Positions 1 to 10,292 of a stretch of DNA of 64,000 nucleotides are shown one piece after another. The stretch is from NCBI RefSeq assembly GCF_030684185.1, contig NZ_JAUXOY010000010.1:1-64000 (forward strand), written 5' to 3'. The stretch comes from Methylotenera sp. GTDB taxonomy: Bacteria > Pseudomonadota > Gammaproteobacteria > Burkholderiales > Methylophilaceae. The notes beneath the pieces are model-generated. The model was not told the origin of the DNA. It made no database searches and worked only from the letters and a program-made list of their open reading frames with translations. Position 1 is the stretch's first letter. Each line of letters opens with the position of its first letter. The position numbers were made by a program, and so were the translations under genes.

Positions 1-80
1 CATCATGCCACCATCATTCAGTGTGAAGGAGGCAGCTACCGAAGAAAATCATCTATGCAAAAACAGTAGTAAAAATCTCA

Positions 81-131
81 GCGTCAACTAGACAAGATAA
101 TTGTCGCTGAACTGGACAAGATAGTTGACGC
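81..131. repeat. Short direct/inverted repeat at the sbp truncation point, possible IS end
   Basis: Imperfect direct repeats ctagacaagataattgtcgc (88-107) and ctggacaagatagttgacgc (112-131), bounded by inverted gcgtcaacta (81-90) / tagttgacgc (122-131). Confidence 0.5.
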
Positions 132-671
132 GCTACAAGCTTTAGTTTCGTCGCCGCCTTTTTTAATTACATAACCCCATGCGGCTAAATAGCTGTATTT
201 ACCATTGCCAGAAGTTTTTGGGTTGGGTATGACCACTGCTATGCCAGGCTTAACTAAATCATCCCAGTCTTTAATCTGCTTAGGGTTGCCTTTGCGTACC
301 AAAAATACTGTTGTTGAACTCGTTGGCGAACTGGCGTAAGGCAGTCGTTTTTGCCAATCTTTAGGAATCAGTTTTGCACGGGTATACAGAATATCAATGT
401 CTGGCGATTGGTTCATGGTAATGATGTCAGCTTCAAGGCCATCGGACACTGACCGCGCTTGCTTACTGGAGCCGCCATGAGATTGGTTGATGGTAACGGT
501 TGCACCAGTTTTTTCTTTCCAATACTTTACAAATGCGCCATTAAAGTCTTTATAAAACTCTCGAGTCACATCGTATGAAACGTTGAGCAAACTATTTTCA
601 GCCGCTATACTTAAAGATGAATATGCAGTTGAAGCAATCAATAAACTGATAAGAAGTGATTTTTTGAACAT
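84..671 (-). pseudogene. 3'-truncated sulfate/thiosulfate ABC transporter substrate-binding protein (Sbp-like)
   Basis: N-terminal ~175 aa (NVSYDVTREFYKDFNGAFVKYWKEKTG..KQARSV.DGLEADIITM..NPKTSGNGKYSYLAAWGY) parallels the complete Sbp at 7501-8511. Homology stops at DETKA and the tail CSASTILSSSATIILSS is encoded by repeat DNA. Confidence 0.8.
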
Positions 672-907
672 CTGAATAACCTTGTGTTGTAAATTTTAAT
701 ACAGGCACTTTAATCAACAATTAAAATAATGTAAAAGAATTATAAATAATATGTATATTCTAAATTTACATATGAATAAATCTGCTTGCATGCAATCTTT
801 TTTGTGGTGTATATTGGAAATAAGAAATTAGTTGGAATGAAGTTTGTTACAATCACTATTAATTAAAGAATATTTACCTAGTTAGCAGGTGCTGACCGGA
901 CAACCGG

Positions 908-937
908 AAGCCAGCGTGTCGAGAGACCGCTGGCTTT
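908..937 (+). terminator. Intrinsic-terminator-like hairpin in the cysE 5' leader (possible attenuator)
   Basis: agccagcg-tgtcgagaga-ccgctggct followed by tttttg, ~50 nt upstream of the cysE ATG, with no + strand gene upstream in the window. Confidence 0.6.
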
Positions 938-984
938 TTGCATTTTTAAATCACTGAAAATATTAAGCAATAAAAGTAAAACTG

Positions 985-2031
985 ATGAAAATAAATCAAC
1001 ATCATCTTATTGAAGACGCTGTTGCGTCTGCAATAACAAGCGATTTAGGCATTAGCCAAATTGTGACGCAGTTACGCAACCTGCGGCTGTCTTCATTAGA
1101 AATGAGAAGGCGGCGTGATAAGCCGCCCAAGCTACCGTCACGCAAAGCATTGCAAGGCGTGGTAGAGGGCTTGGCTGCAGCGCTGTTTCCTAATCGCTTG
1201 GGCTTGCCAGACTTAAAAGATGAAGGCATTGATTATTTTGTCGGGCATACGCTTGATGTGGCTTTGCGTGAACTTATTGCGCAAGTGAAGTTGGAGCTAA
1301 ACTTTGTTGCAGACACTTATAATCAGTTAAGTAAAAATCAGCTAAACCAAAATCAGTCATTGAGCGACATCATCAAGTCGCCTATTGATATAGTCCGCGA
1401 GTTTGCAAAACAATTGCCTACCGTACGCCTGTTACTTGATACCGACATTAAGGCCGCTTTTGAGGGTGATCCTGCGGCCAGAAGTGTAGATGAAGTGTTG
1501 GTGTGTTATCCAGGTATTTTGGCGACGATTTATTATCGGCTAGCGCATGTGTTGCACGGCTTAGGTTTGTCTCTTATCGCACGCATGATGACCGAGCTTG
1601 CACATTCTGCAACGGGGATTGATATTCACCCGGGCGCTGTCATTGACGAGAGTTTTTTTATCGACCACGGTACAGGTGTGGTGATAGGCGAAACCGCCAT
1701 TATAGGTAAACATGTGCGCATCTATCAGGCTGTCACGCTTGGCGCTAAACGATTTCCAACCGATGAAGACGGGCACCTGATTAAAGGCAATGCACGCCAC
1801 CCGATTGTTGAAGATGATGTCGTTATATATGCTGGTGCTACGGTACTTGGACGTATTACGATTGGCCGCAGCTCATCCATTGGTGGCAATGTATGGCTCA
1901 CGCGTAGCGTGCCTGAAGGCAGCAATATCACGCAGGCACAAACATTGGCCGCGCCTATAGACTCAAGCTCACATCACAAAAATTCGACAGAAGCTGGTAA
2001 ACAAGCCAGCGAAATTCAGCCACATCATTAG
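985..2031 (+). CDS. cysE: Serine O-acetyltransferase (EpsC/SrpH-like, N-terminally extended)
   Basis: Hexapeptide-repeat acetyltransferase core: ELAHSATGIDIHPGAVIDESFFIDHGTGVVIGETAIIGKHVRIYQAVTLGAKRF..HPIVEDDVVIYAGATVLGRITIG. Confidence 0.92.
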   Translation: MKINQHHLIEDAVASAITSDLGISQIVTQLRNLRLSSLEMRRRRDKPPKLPSRKALQGVVEGLAAALFPNRLGLPDLKDEGIDYFVGHTLDVALRELIAQVKLELNFVADTYNQLSKNQLNQNQSLSDIIKSPIDIVREFAKQLPTVRLLLDTDIKAAFEGDPAARSVDEVLVCYPGILATIYYRLAHVLHGLGLSLIARMMTELAHSATGIDIHPGAVIDESFFIDHGTGVVIGETAIIGKHVRIYQAVTLGAKRFPTDEDGHLIKGNARHPIVEDDVVIYAGATVLGRITIGRSSSIGGNVWLTRSVPEGSNITQAQTLAAPIDSSSHHKNSTEAGKQASEIQPHH

Positions 2032-2113
2032 CATCAATATTTTTTAAGATGTATTTTTTAAACCCTACTTTTTAACCAATAAATTCAACCAGAAAACTTA
2101 CTAGGAGATTTAC

Positions 2114-3028
2114 ATGACAGACATTAACCATCAAACCGCATTGAGCGACGTCGCCGCACGGACGCTATCCAATGCCACCAAAACGGTGCCGATGCTCAGC
2201 ACAATTACACCGCGCTGGTTGGTACATTTATTACAATGGGTTCCTGTTGAAGCTGGTATCTATCGTGTAAATAAAGCAAAAGACCCAAACGCGATTGAAG
2301 TAGATTGTTCTGCTAAAGATGAGCGTGAGTTGCCAGCGACATTTGTGGATTATGAGGAATGGGGTCGTGAGTATGTACTGAATGCTGTAAACACAGTGGT
2401 AGATGTACACACACGTGTTTCGGATCTTTATAGCAGCCCGCATAACCAAATCAAAGAGCAATTGCGCTTATCTATTGAAACGGTAAAAGAGCGCCAAGAA
2501 AGCGAATTGATTAACAATAAAGAATACGGCTTACTTAATAATATCGCTGACGCTCAAAAAGTAAAATCACGAACGGGCGCACCAACACCAGATGATTTGG
2601 ATGAATTGCTGACCAAAGTTTGGAAAGAACCAGCTTTCTTCCTGGCCCACCCACAAGCCATTGCTGCATTCGGTCGTGAATGTACTCGCCGCGGCGTACC
2701 ACCGCCAACTGTAGCCTTGTTTGGCTCACAATTTATCACATGGCGCGGTGTTCCGATTATCCCTTGCGATAAATTAAAGGTGACTAAAGGCAAAACTAAT
2801 ATCTTGCTTTTACGCACAGGTGAAAGCCGTCAAGGCGTGGTTGGTTTGTATCAGCCAAACTTGCCGGGCCAACAAAGCATGGGCTTGTCTGTACGCTTTA
2901 TGGGTATCAACCACAAAGCCATTGCATCCTATTTAGTATCGCTCTATTGCTCTCTTGCTGTATTAACGGATGACGCTATTGCTGTGCTGGAAAATGTTGA
3001 TGTAGGCAACTACTATGAGTACAAATAA
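2114..3028 (+). CDS. srpI: Family 2A encapsulin shell protein, SrpI-like (HK97 fold)
   Basis: 304 aa; recognised as SrpI-like (N-terminal LSNATKTVPMLSTITPRWLVHLLQWVPVEAGIYRVNK, E-loop/A-domain-like RTGAPTPDDLDELLTKVWKEPAFFLAHPQAIAAFGRECTRRGVPPPTVALFGSQFITWRGVPIIPCDKL). Located between cysE and an N-extended cysteine desulfurase, the characteristic Family 2A context. Confidence 0.88.
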   Translation: MTDINHQTALSDVAARTLSNATKTVPMLSTITPRWLVHLLQWVPVEAGIYRVNKAKDPNAIEVDCSAKDERELPATFVDYEEWGREYVLNAVNTVVDVHTRVSDLYSSPHNQIKEQLRLSIETVKERQESELINNKEYGLLNNIADAQKVKSRTGAPTPDDLDELLTKVWKEPAFFLAHPQAIAAFGRECTRRGVPPPTVALFGSQFITWRGVPIIPCDKLKVTKGKTNILLLRTGESRQGVVGLYQPNLPGQQSMGLSVRFMGINHKAIASYLVSLYCSLAVLTDDAIAVLENVDVGNYYEYK

Positions 3029-4892
3029 ACCATTTTCATCTGGTTTGGGCGATTTGTCTTCTTTTGAGCCAGAGGCATTGTTAGGCGCGCTGCCAGGTGA
3101 ACATCCGCGCATGGCAGCAGTCTTAGCGCTGGGTAGGCAGGCCAGTGAGACTGGGCATTTGGATGTGGCAGAGCTAAGCCGTATTGCCAATGAAATTTAT
3201 GCAGAAGGCTTTCCTGCAAGTTCTCCATTTTCTAGGCAAGATGACTTTCCGTCAAATGCATCGTTATCGCACATTGCCCATGATTCTGTTTTGCCAAGTT
3301 TAGGTACGCCAAAAAGCCCCTTAGAAATGCCAACGCCCTCGATTTTTTCGGGTGTGCCTAGCTTTGCATTTACTAAGCCAGACTTTGCAAATATTGAAGC
3401 CTTACAACTACGGCATTTGCCAGGCATTACAAGCGCATTACCTTTAACTGGTGATTTGGATGTAGAGCAGCTTTTAGGTGGATTGGATGTACCCTATCAA
3501 TCAGAATTGAATCAATTACTAGGTGGATCATCTAGCGGCCATGCTGGCATTACCAGTGCCTGCTCTGGTAATTCTGCAAGCAATGCGAGCGCTAGTCCAT
3601 ATTATTTTTTACAGGACTCGCCGTTTAATCAAACCGCGCCATTGCCAGCGGCCGCCCATCCGCCATTTGATGCTAACTTAGTGCGTAAAGATTTTCCAAT
3701 TTTGCGCGAACTGGTCAATGGACGGCCACTCATATGGTTTGATAATGCAGCCACGACGCAAAAACCGCAGGCAGTGATTGATAGAATTGCTTACTTTTAT
3801 CAGCATGAAAATTCAAATATCCACCGTGCGGCACATGAACTTGCTGCGCGTGCGACAGATGCTTACGAAGAAGCGCGCGAAACAGTACGTCGTTTTATCA
3901 ATGCGCCTTCGGTCGATAACATTATATTTGTGCGCGGCACGACTGAAGCAATTAACCTGGTAGCAAAAACCTGGGGTAAAAAGCATATTGGTGAAGGTGA
4001 CGAAATTTTAATTTCACACCTCGAGCATCACGCTAATATCGTGCCTTGGCAGCAATTGTGCCAAGAAACAGGAGCAAAACTCAAAGTTGCCCCTGTGGAC
4101 GATAGCGGCCAGGTATTGCTGTCTGAATACCAAAAGCTACTTACTTCACGTGTTAAATTGGTCTCGTTTACGCAAGTTTCAAATGCGCTCGGTACAGTGA
4201 CGCCTGCTGCAGAGATGATACAAATGGCGCATCGTGCTGGTGCTAAAGTATTACTGGATGGCGCGCAGTCGGTGTCACACATGCGCTCAGACGTGCAGGC
4301 TTTAGATGCAGACTTTTTTGTGTTTTCAGGTCATAAGGTATTTGGTCCAACTGGTATTGGCGCGCTTTATGGTAAGCAGGAATTACTGGCTGATATGCCC
4401 GCATGGCAAGGTGGCGGCAATATGATTCAAGATGTGACGTTTGATAAAACCGTCTATCATGAAGCGCCCTCAAAGTTTGAAGCCGGTACGGGAAATATCG
4501 CCGATGCTGTGGGTATGGGTGCGGCTTTAGAGTATGTAGAGCGCATAGGGATTGATAACATTGCGCGCTATGAGCATGAGTTGCTAGAGTATGCAACGGC
4601 AGCGATGCAAAAAGTGCCAGGCTTGCACTTGGTGGGTATCGCTAAAGAAAAAGCCAGCGTATTATCTTTCACTCTTGATGGTTATAAGAGTGAAGAAGTT
4701 GGCGCGGCACTTAACCAGGAAGGTATTGCGGTACGTTCAGGCCATCATTGTGCACAGCCTATTTTGCGTCGTTTTGGCTTGGAAACAACCGTGAGACCCT
4801 CACTGGCTTTTTATAATACCCCGGCAGAAGTCGATGTGATGGTGAATGCTTTATTGCGTTTAACCTCACACAAAACACCTAGCGGGCTATAA
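3015..4892 (+). CDS. SufS-type cysteine desulfurase with ~215-aa N-terminal disordered extension (predicted encapsulin cargo)
   Basis: Catalytic part from about HPPFDANLVRKDFPILRELVNGRPLIWFDNAATTQKP, with PLP Lys motif SGHKVFGPTG and active Cys motif RSGHHCAQP. The N-terminus is rich in Gly/Ser/Pro/Ala. ATG overlaps the end of the encapsulin ORF by 14 nt. Confidence 0.92.
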   Translation: MSTNKPFSSGLGDLSSFEPEALLGALPGEHPRMAAVLALGRQASETGHLDVAELSRIANEIYAEGFPASSPFSRQDDFPSNASLSHIAHDSVLPSLGTPKSPLEMPTPSIFSGVPSFAFTKPDFANIEALQLRHLPGITSALPLTGDLDVEQLLGGLDVPYQSELNQLLGGSSSGHAGITSACSGNSASNASASPYYFLQDSPFNQTAPLPAAAHPPFDANLVRKDFPILRELVNGRPLIWFDNAATTQKPQAVIDRIAYFYQHENSNIHRAAHELAARATDAYEEARETVRRFINAPSVDNIIFVRGTTEAINLVAKTWGKKHIGEGDEILISHLEHHANIVPWQQLCQETGAKLKVAPVDDSGQVLLSEYQKLLTSRVKLVSFTQVSNALGTVTPAAEMIQMAHRAGAKVLLDGAQSVSHMRSDVQALDADFFVFSGHKVFGPTGIGALYGKQELLADMPAWQGGGNMIQDVTFDKTVYHEAPSKFEAGTGNIADAVGMGAALEYVERIGIDNIARYEHELLEYATAAMQKVPGLHLVGIAKEKASVLSFTLDGYKSEEVGAALNQEGIAVRSGHHCAQPILRRFGLETTVRPSLAFYNTPAEVDVMVNALLRLTSHKTPSGL

Positions 4893-5037
4893 GTAGTATA
4901 AAAAAATCCAGCGCCTGTACGTTAAATACAGGTGCCGGAATGAGCTAGGGAGATAACACCGCTTTGTTTTAAGTGTTAAGCGGCCACCACTTTTTCTTAA
5001 CTTTCCAATAATTGCAATTTTGTTATACCTGTATCAG

Positions 5038-6309
5038 TTACACTTGCGCTAGCGCCTGCTCCAGATCTTCAATAATGTCTTCTACGTTTTCAATCCCTAC
5101 CGATAACCGAACCATATCTTCACTCACGCCCGCTTTTTTAAGTTCTTCAGCATTCAGTTGACGATGCGTGGTGGTGGCTGGGTGACAGGCCAGGCTTTTT
5201 GTATCGCCTATATTGACCAAGCGTGTAATGAGTTTAAGCGCATCAATAAAACGCGTGCCGCCCTGTAAGCCATGTTCTACACCAAAGGTTAATATGCCTG
5301 ATGCTTTGCCACTTAAGTATTTGTGCACCAATCCGTGTTCTGGGTGGTCAATTAAGCCTGCGTATTTAACCCATTTCACTTTGTCGTGTTGTTTTAAATA
5401 TTGCGCAACGCGTAACGCATTGTCACTGTGGCGTTCTATGCGCAAGGCCAAGGTTTCCAGCCCTTGCAGAATGAGAAAAGTATTAAACGGGCTGAGTGCT
5501 GCGCCAGTATTGCGTAATGGCACAACCCGTGCACGGGCAATATAAGCTGCTGCGCCTAGCGCTTCCACATAATTAACGCCATGATAACTAGGGTCAGGTG
5601 TATTAAGGGTTGGGAAGCGCGCTTTGTGTTCACCCCAAGGGAATTTGCCACTATCAATAATAATGCCGCCAATCGAGTTGCCGTGGCCACCGATGTATTT
5701 GGTAAGTGAATGCACCACAATATCCGCACCGTGCTCAAACGGGCGATGCAAAATCGGTGTTGCAACCGTGTTGTCTACCACTACAGGCACGCCATGACGA
5801 TGTGCAATTGCGCTAATCGCTTCAATATCTACAATGTTGCCTAACGGATTTCCTATGGATTCAGTAAAAACCAGCTTGGTTTTGTTATCAATAAGTTTTT
5901 CAAGCGCGGCAGGGTCGTGATAATCAAAAAAGCGTACTTCAATGCCTTGTTTAGGCAGGGTGTGAGCAAATAAATTATATGTGCCACCATACAACGTTGA
6001 AATTGCCACAATGTTATCGCCAGCCTCGGCGATAGTTTGTATGGCATAGGTAATGGCCGCCATGCCAGAAGCTACCGCCAGTGCGCCGATGCCGCCTTCC
6101 AATTGCGCCAGTCTTTGCTCAAGCACTGAAGTTGTCGGGTTCATAATGCGCGTGTAGATATTACCTTGTACTTTCAGGTCAAATAAATCCGCCCCATGCT
6201 GGGTGCTATCAAATGCGTACGAAGTGGTTTGATAGATAGGCACCGCAACCGCTTTGGTTGTCGAGTCCGGGCTGTAACCCGCGTGTATGGCTAATGTTTC
6301 TAGTTTCAT
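5038..6309 (-). CDS. metY: O-acetylhomoserine/O-acetylserine sulfhydrylase (MetY family, PLP-dependent)
   Basis: Cys/Met metabolism PLP enzyme motifs: [57 protein letters not shown]. Confidence 0.9.
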   Translation of the reverse strand: MKLETLAIHAGYSPDSTTKAVAVPIYQTTSYAFDSTQHGADLFDLKVQGNIYTRIMNPTTSVLEQRLAQLEGGIGALAVASGMAAITYAIQTIAEAGDNIVAISTLYGGTYNLFAHTLPKQGIEVRFFDYHDPAALEKLIDNKTKLVFTESIGNPLGNIVDIEAISAIAHRHGVPVVVDNTVATPILHRPFEHGADIVVHSLTKYIGGHGNSIGGIIIDSGKFPWGEHKARFPTLNTPDPSYHGVNYVEALGAAAYIARARVVPLRNTGAALSPFNTFLILQGLETLALRIERHSDNALRVAQYLKQHDKVKWVKYAGLIDHPEHGLVHKYLSGKASGILTFGVEHGLQGGTRFIDALKLITRLVNIGDTKSLACHPATTTHRQLNAEELKKAGVSEDMVRLSVGIENVEDIIEDLEQALAQV

Positions 6310-6346
6310 TATGATCCCTGATGTATTCAGTAAATTGTTTGAAAGT

Positions 6347-6988
6347 TTATTTGTTCGGTTGAGGTGTAAATCTTAAATAAGGCTTTATTGATCTAAATCC
6401 TTTTGGAAACTTGCTGATTAACACATTTGGGTCAGTGATTGAAGGCAGAATCACCACATCGTCGCCATCTTTCCAATTTGCTGGCGTGGCAACGCTGTGA
6501 TACTCGGTTAATTGCAATGAATCAATCACACGCAGAATCTCGTTAAAATTGCGCCCAGTGCTGGCTGGGTAAGTTAATATGAGTCGTATCTTTTTGTTAG
6601 GGTCTATCACATGCACAGAGCGCACCGTGTTTGTGGTGCTGGCATTCGGGTGAATCAAGTCATATAGTACGGAAACTTTTCTATTCGCATCTTCTAATAT
6701 AGGAAAATTAACAACAGTCGATTGCGTTTCGTTAATGTCTTTAATCCAGCCTAGGTGAGAAGCTACCGAGTCTACCGATAGTGCAATGGCTTTGACATTA
6801 CGTTTTTTAAATTCATTAGCCAATCTTGCTGTGACACCAAGCTCTGTGGTGCAAACTGGCGTAAAGTCGGCAGGGTGAGAGAATAATATCCCCCAGCTAT
6901 TTCCCAGCCAGCTATGAAAGCCAATAACGCCAATGCTTGATTCCTGAATAAAGTCAGGTGCAGTATCACCTAATCGCAGTGTGGCCAT
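6347..6988 (-). CDS. 1-Cys peroxiredoxin (Prx6-like)
   Basis: LFSHPADFTPVCTTELG active site and a long C-terminal domain (NWKDGDDVVILPSI). Confidence 0.9.
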   Translation of the reverse strand: MATLRLGDTAPDFIQESSIGVIGFHSWLGNSWGILFSHPADFTPVCTTELGVTARLANEFKKRNVKAIALSVDSVASHLGWIKDINETQSTVVNFPILEDANRKVSVLYDLIHPNASTTNTVRSVHVIDPNKKIRLILTYPASTGRNFNEILRVIDSLQLTEYHSVATPANWKDGDDVVILPSITDPNVLISKFPKGFRSIKPYLRFTPQPNK

Positions 6989-7062
6989 TTGCTAAATCCT
7001 TAAGTGCTAAATTTGCCCATACTGTTGACAGGGCAATTGAATGAAAGTGTATTGCAGAAAAA

Positions 7063-7407
7063 TTAATGCAGTGAATTTGAGTAAGCAATCGATGAGTGTT
7101 CACAATCACTCTCCAATTCAAAATCAGAGCCAGATTTTACTAGGCGATTGTGTAATGCCGTTGCGCCGTTAGGCGTATAAATCACTTTGATGCCGCGCCT
7201 GATGGCGCTTCTTTTTATTTTATGGGTAATGGAGTGGCTAATCCAATTGGTGATTAGCACGATGATTTTGGTGTCTAGCGGAATCACTTTGTTGCTGTCG
7301 CCAGATTTACGGCCTGACCAATGGTTGATCTGATCAACTCCATGATTGTTGAGTACTTGTTTGATGCCATCAATCTGGTCACCACCTACAATTAAAACTG
7401 AACTCAT
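7063..7407 (-). CDS. DUF2325 domain-containing protein
   Basis: MSSVLIVGGDQIDGIKQVLNNHGVDQINHWSGRKSG...IIVLITNWISHSITHKIKRSAIRRGIKVIYT matches the DUF2325 pattern. Confidence 0.75.
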   Translation of the reverse strand: MSSVLIVGGDQIDGIKQVLNNHGVDQINHWSGRKSGDSNKVIPLDTKIIVLITNWISHSITHKIKRSAIRRGIKVIYTPNGATALHNRLVKSGSDFELESDCEHSSIAYSNSLH

Positions 7408-7500
7408 GGTAAGAGCCTCCTGTTAAGATGCAGCGCCAGATTTTGTCTAGCGCTGCGTCCGTATTAAACAACTAATTTAATAAATTAAATAACTATATAA

Positions 7501-8511
7501 TTATTTTTGATAGATCTGGTCGAATGTACCGCCATCAGAAAAGTGTGTTTTTTGCGCTTTTTGCCAACCGCCAAATACGTCATCAATTTTAATCAAGTTC
7601 ACTTTTGGAAATTGGCTGGCATATTTTTCAGCATATTTAGGGTTAGTTGGACGATAGTAATGTTTACCAGCAAGATCTTGGCCTTCTTCAGAGTAGAGAT
7701 ACTCTAAATAAGCTTGCGATACTTCACGGGTTTTACGCTTATCAACAGTTTTGTCGATAATAGTCACTGGTGGTTCAGCAAGGATAGATAATGAAGGCAC
7801 AATGATTTCAAATTTATCCGGACCTAACTCTTTTAAAGCCAGAAACGCTTCGTTTTCCCAAGAGATGAACACGTCACCAATGCCACGTTCTACGAAAGTG
7901 GTGGTAGATCCACGTGCGCCAGAGTCAAGCACAGGCACATTGTTAAATAATTTTTTAACAAAATCTTTTGCTTTAGCATCATCGTTATTGTTATGTTTCA
8001 ACGCATACGCCCAGGCAGCCAAGTAGTTCCAGCGTGCACCGCCCGATGTCTTAGGGTTAGGCGTAATCACAGAAACTCCCGGTTTAATTAAGTCATCCCA
8101 GTCTTTGATTTTCTTTGGGTTGCCTTTACGCACCAGCAATACAATGGTTGAAGTGTATGGCGAGCTGTTATTGCCTAAACGTGTTTGCCAGTTCTTTGGA
8201 ATCAATTTGGCTTTTTCGTGAATCGCATCAATATCGTAAGCCAAAGCAAGCGTTACAACATCTGCTGGCAAGCCATCAATCACTGAGCGCGCTTGTTTAC
8301 CTGCGCCGCCATGCGACTGTTTGATGGTAACTTTATCGCCCGTTTTCGCTAACCAGTATTTAGCAAAAGCGGCATTAAATTCCGTGTAAAGCTCACGGGT
8401 TGGGTCGTAAGAAACGTTTAGAATTTCAACGTCTTTTGCAATAGCTGATATCGGAGCCGTTGCGCCAAACACTGCTGAAAGCAATGCAATGGCTAAAAGT
8501 GTTTTTTTCAT
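7501..8511 (-). CDS. sbp: Sulfate ABC transporter substrate-binding protein
   Basis: Signal peptide plus [76 protein letters not shown]. Confidence 0.93.
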   Translation of the reverse strand: MKKTLLAIALLSAVFGATAPISAIAKDVEILNVSYDPTRELYTEFNAAFAKYWLAKTGDKVTIKQSHGGAGKQARSVIDGLPADVVTLALAYDIDAIHEKAKLIPKNWQTRLGNNSSPYTSTIVLLVRKGNPKKIKDWDDLIKPGVSVITPNPKTSGGARWNYLAAWAYALKHNNNDDAKAKDFVKKLFNNVPVLDSGARGSTTTFVERGIGDVFISWENEAFLALKELGPDKFEIIVPSLSILAEPPVTIIDKTVDKRKTREVSQAYLEYLYSEEGQDLAGKHYYRPTNPKYAEKYASQFPKVNLIKIDDVFGGWQKAQKTHFSDGGTFDQIYQK

Positions 8512-8654
8512 GTGTAATCCTTAATTAATTGAATGCTGTGAAACTTTTAATCGATATTCAGTGAAAATATTTCATTTTCTTTCACGTTAAATCTTTTCTG
8601 CTTTTTTCATCCCTTAGCTAAAAAGTCTAGTAAGGAATGAGTTGGTTGCTTTGT

Positions 8655-10226
8655 TTAGAAGGCTACTTGGAATCGAGCTAACAATGCGTTCTCACTTTCG
8701 CGGTCACGAATATTTGAACCTGAGCCGTTTACGGCTGTAGTGCCTACACCTGCACCGCCGTCAAAATTGGTATGCGAGTAATTCAATGCAATTTTTGCGT
8801 TGCTATTTAAGTACCAATTCACGCCTGCCACCCAAGATTTGGCTGATTTAGCACTGGTTGATAAGTCAGCGTATGCTCCAGTAAATAATGAGCCAGCAGG
8901 ATTTTTGAAGGTGTCGTCATCTAAGTTAATTTCACTGTAACGCGCCACTAACTCCCAAGCACCCCAGCCGCCTTTGTCTAAATCAAAGTCACTCTTTGGC
9001 TTAACGCCTTTGAATGAAGCATCTTCACCAGTGATGAGGTATGAAGTCGCAATTTGCCAAGCGTCGTGATTAAGCTTTTTGTTGCTGCCAGCGGTAAATG
9101 CTGTATTAGTCCCGGCACCACCAGCTGCTGGTGAACCGCCCGTTGTTAAGCTTACGTCTTGGCTTACACGTGCGTATTCTGCAATCACACCAAAAGGACC
9201 ATTGTAGAAATTAGCTTGTGGTGACACACGGAAGCGTTTCCCGTCAGCAACGGCAGCTGAACTGTATCTAAAGAAAGTTTGCTGACCATCTGAAACATAA
9301 CTCGGCAAGCCATTGCGGGTCGCGTCTGCTGAAGAGGTGTCAGTAAAGTTTAAGTTCTTTTCGCCAGTAAAGTCTGTATAAGTAGCACCAATACCAAAAC
9401 CTAAACCCGCCAGTGCAGAAGTCGAATCATTGAACGGTGTAGCAAATAAACGTGCTGTGTATTCGCGCTCCCCGTTATATTCTGTACCTGTACTTATATT
9501 GCCGCCATCATTCACACCATTCACAATACCCACACCATAGTTAAGTTTATTACCTAATACATCACCTGAAATAGTTACCCCTAAATCGCGGTTTGGCAGA
9601 ATAGCGTTAGTCACATAGCTACGCTCTATAAATTTGATGTCGCCACCACCTTGCAGACGCTCAAGACCGACAATACTCTTTTGTTTACCCGCACGAATTT
9701 TAAATGCCGGGTTTAAATTCGCTTCTATATAAGCATCGACAGCTGAAGCACTGCCGCCTGCAAATTCAGGTGTGAAGCGGAAGCCATATTTACCCACTTT
9801 ACCTTCAATGGTTGGACGTACGCGGCGAAGTAAAGAAGTGTCTTCGGCGTCATGAAAGCCGTTAGCATCAAGGTCGCCAGCTCGCTGATTAGAGCGATTA
9901 CGCACATCATTAGCCCCGTCAAAATAATGGCGATGATCTGCTTGCACTAACCCTCTAAACTTAATTTCGTTTTTGCCATCCGCTGAGCCAAATGAAAAGC
10001 CGCTGCTGCTAGCTTTTACTACTGGTGTTTCTTTTTTTGCTTTTGCAGCATCTTCTTCGCCAATTTCGCCTTTGCGCGCCAGTATTTTAACTTGCTGGCT
10101 AAGTTCTTGTACCAAACCGCGCAGCTCTTCAAGCTCTTTGCTGTCGTTAGCACTTGCGGTGATTGGCAGTGAAATAATGCCGCTGGCTAGCAGCACAGTG
10201 GCGAATTTTGTAAATTTGAATTGCAT
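8655..10226 (-). CDS. OprO/OprP-like phosphate-selective-type porin
   Basis: Signal peptide, coiled-coil LEELRGLVQELSQQVKIL, FRGLVQADHRHYFDG, beta-barrel pattern ending NALLARFQVAF. Confidence 0.85.
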   Translation of the reverse strand: MQFKFTKFATVLLASGIISLPITASANDSKELEELRGLVQELSQQVKILARKGEIGEEDAAKAKKETPVVKASSSGFSFGSADGKNEIKFRGLVQADHRHYFDGANDVRNRSNQRAGDLDANGFHDAEDTSLLRRVRPTIEGKVGKYGFRFTPEFAGGSASAVDAYIEANLNPAFKIRAGKQKSIVGLERLQGGGDIKFIERSYVTNAILPNRDLGVTISGDVLGNKLNYGVGIVNGVNDGGNISTGTEYNGEREYTARLFATPFNDSTSALAGLGFGIGATYTDFTGEKNLNFTDTSSADATRNGLPSYVSDGQQTFFRYSSAAVADGKRFRVSPQANFYNGPFGVIAEYARVSQDVSLTTGGSPAAGGAGTNTAFTAGSNKKLNHDAWQIATSYLITGEDASFKGVKPKSDFDLDKGGWGAWELVARYSEINLDDDTFKNPAGSLFTGAYADLSTSAKSAKSWVAGVNWYLNSNAKIALNYSHTNFDGGAGVGTTAVNGSGSNIRDRESENALLARFQVAF

Positions 10227-10292
10227 GTGTATCTCCCGATGAAAGCTTCCAGCCTACTGGTCAGCTCATGTATTAAAGATTTTAAGAATCTC

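Noticed and set aside
4243-4596. 117-aa antisense ORF in the cysteine desulfurase gene
   Set aside because: Lies wholly opposite the catalytic domain of a clear gene; no protein-like features.
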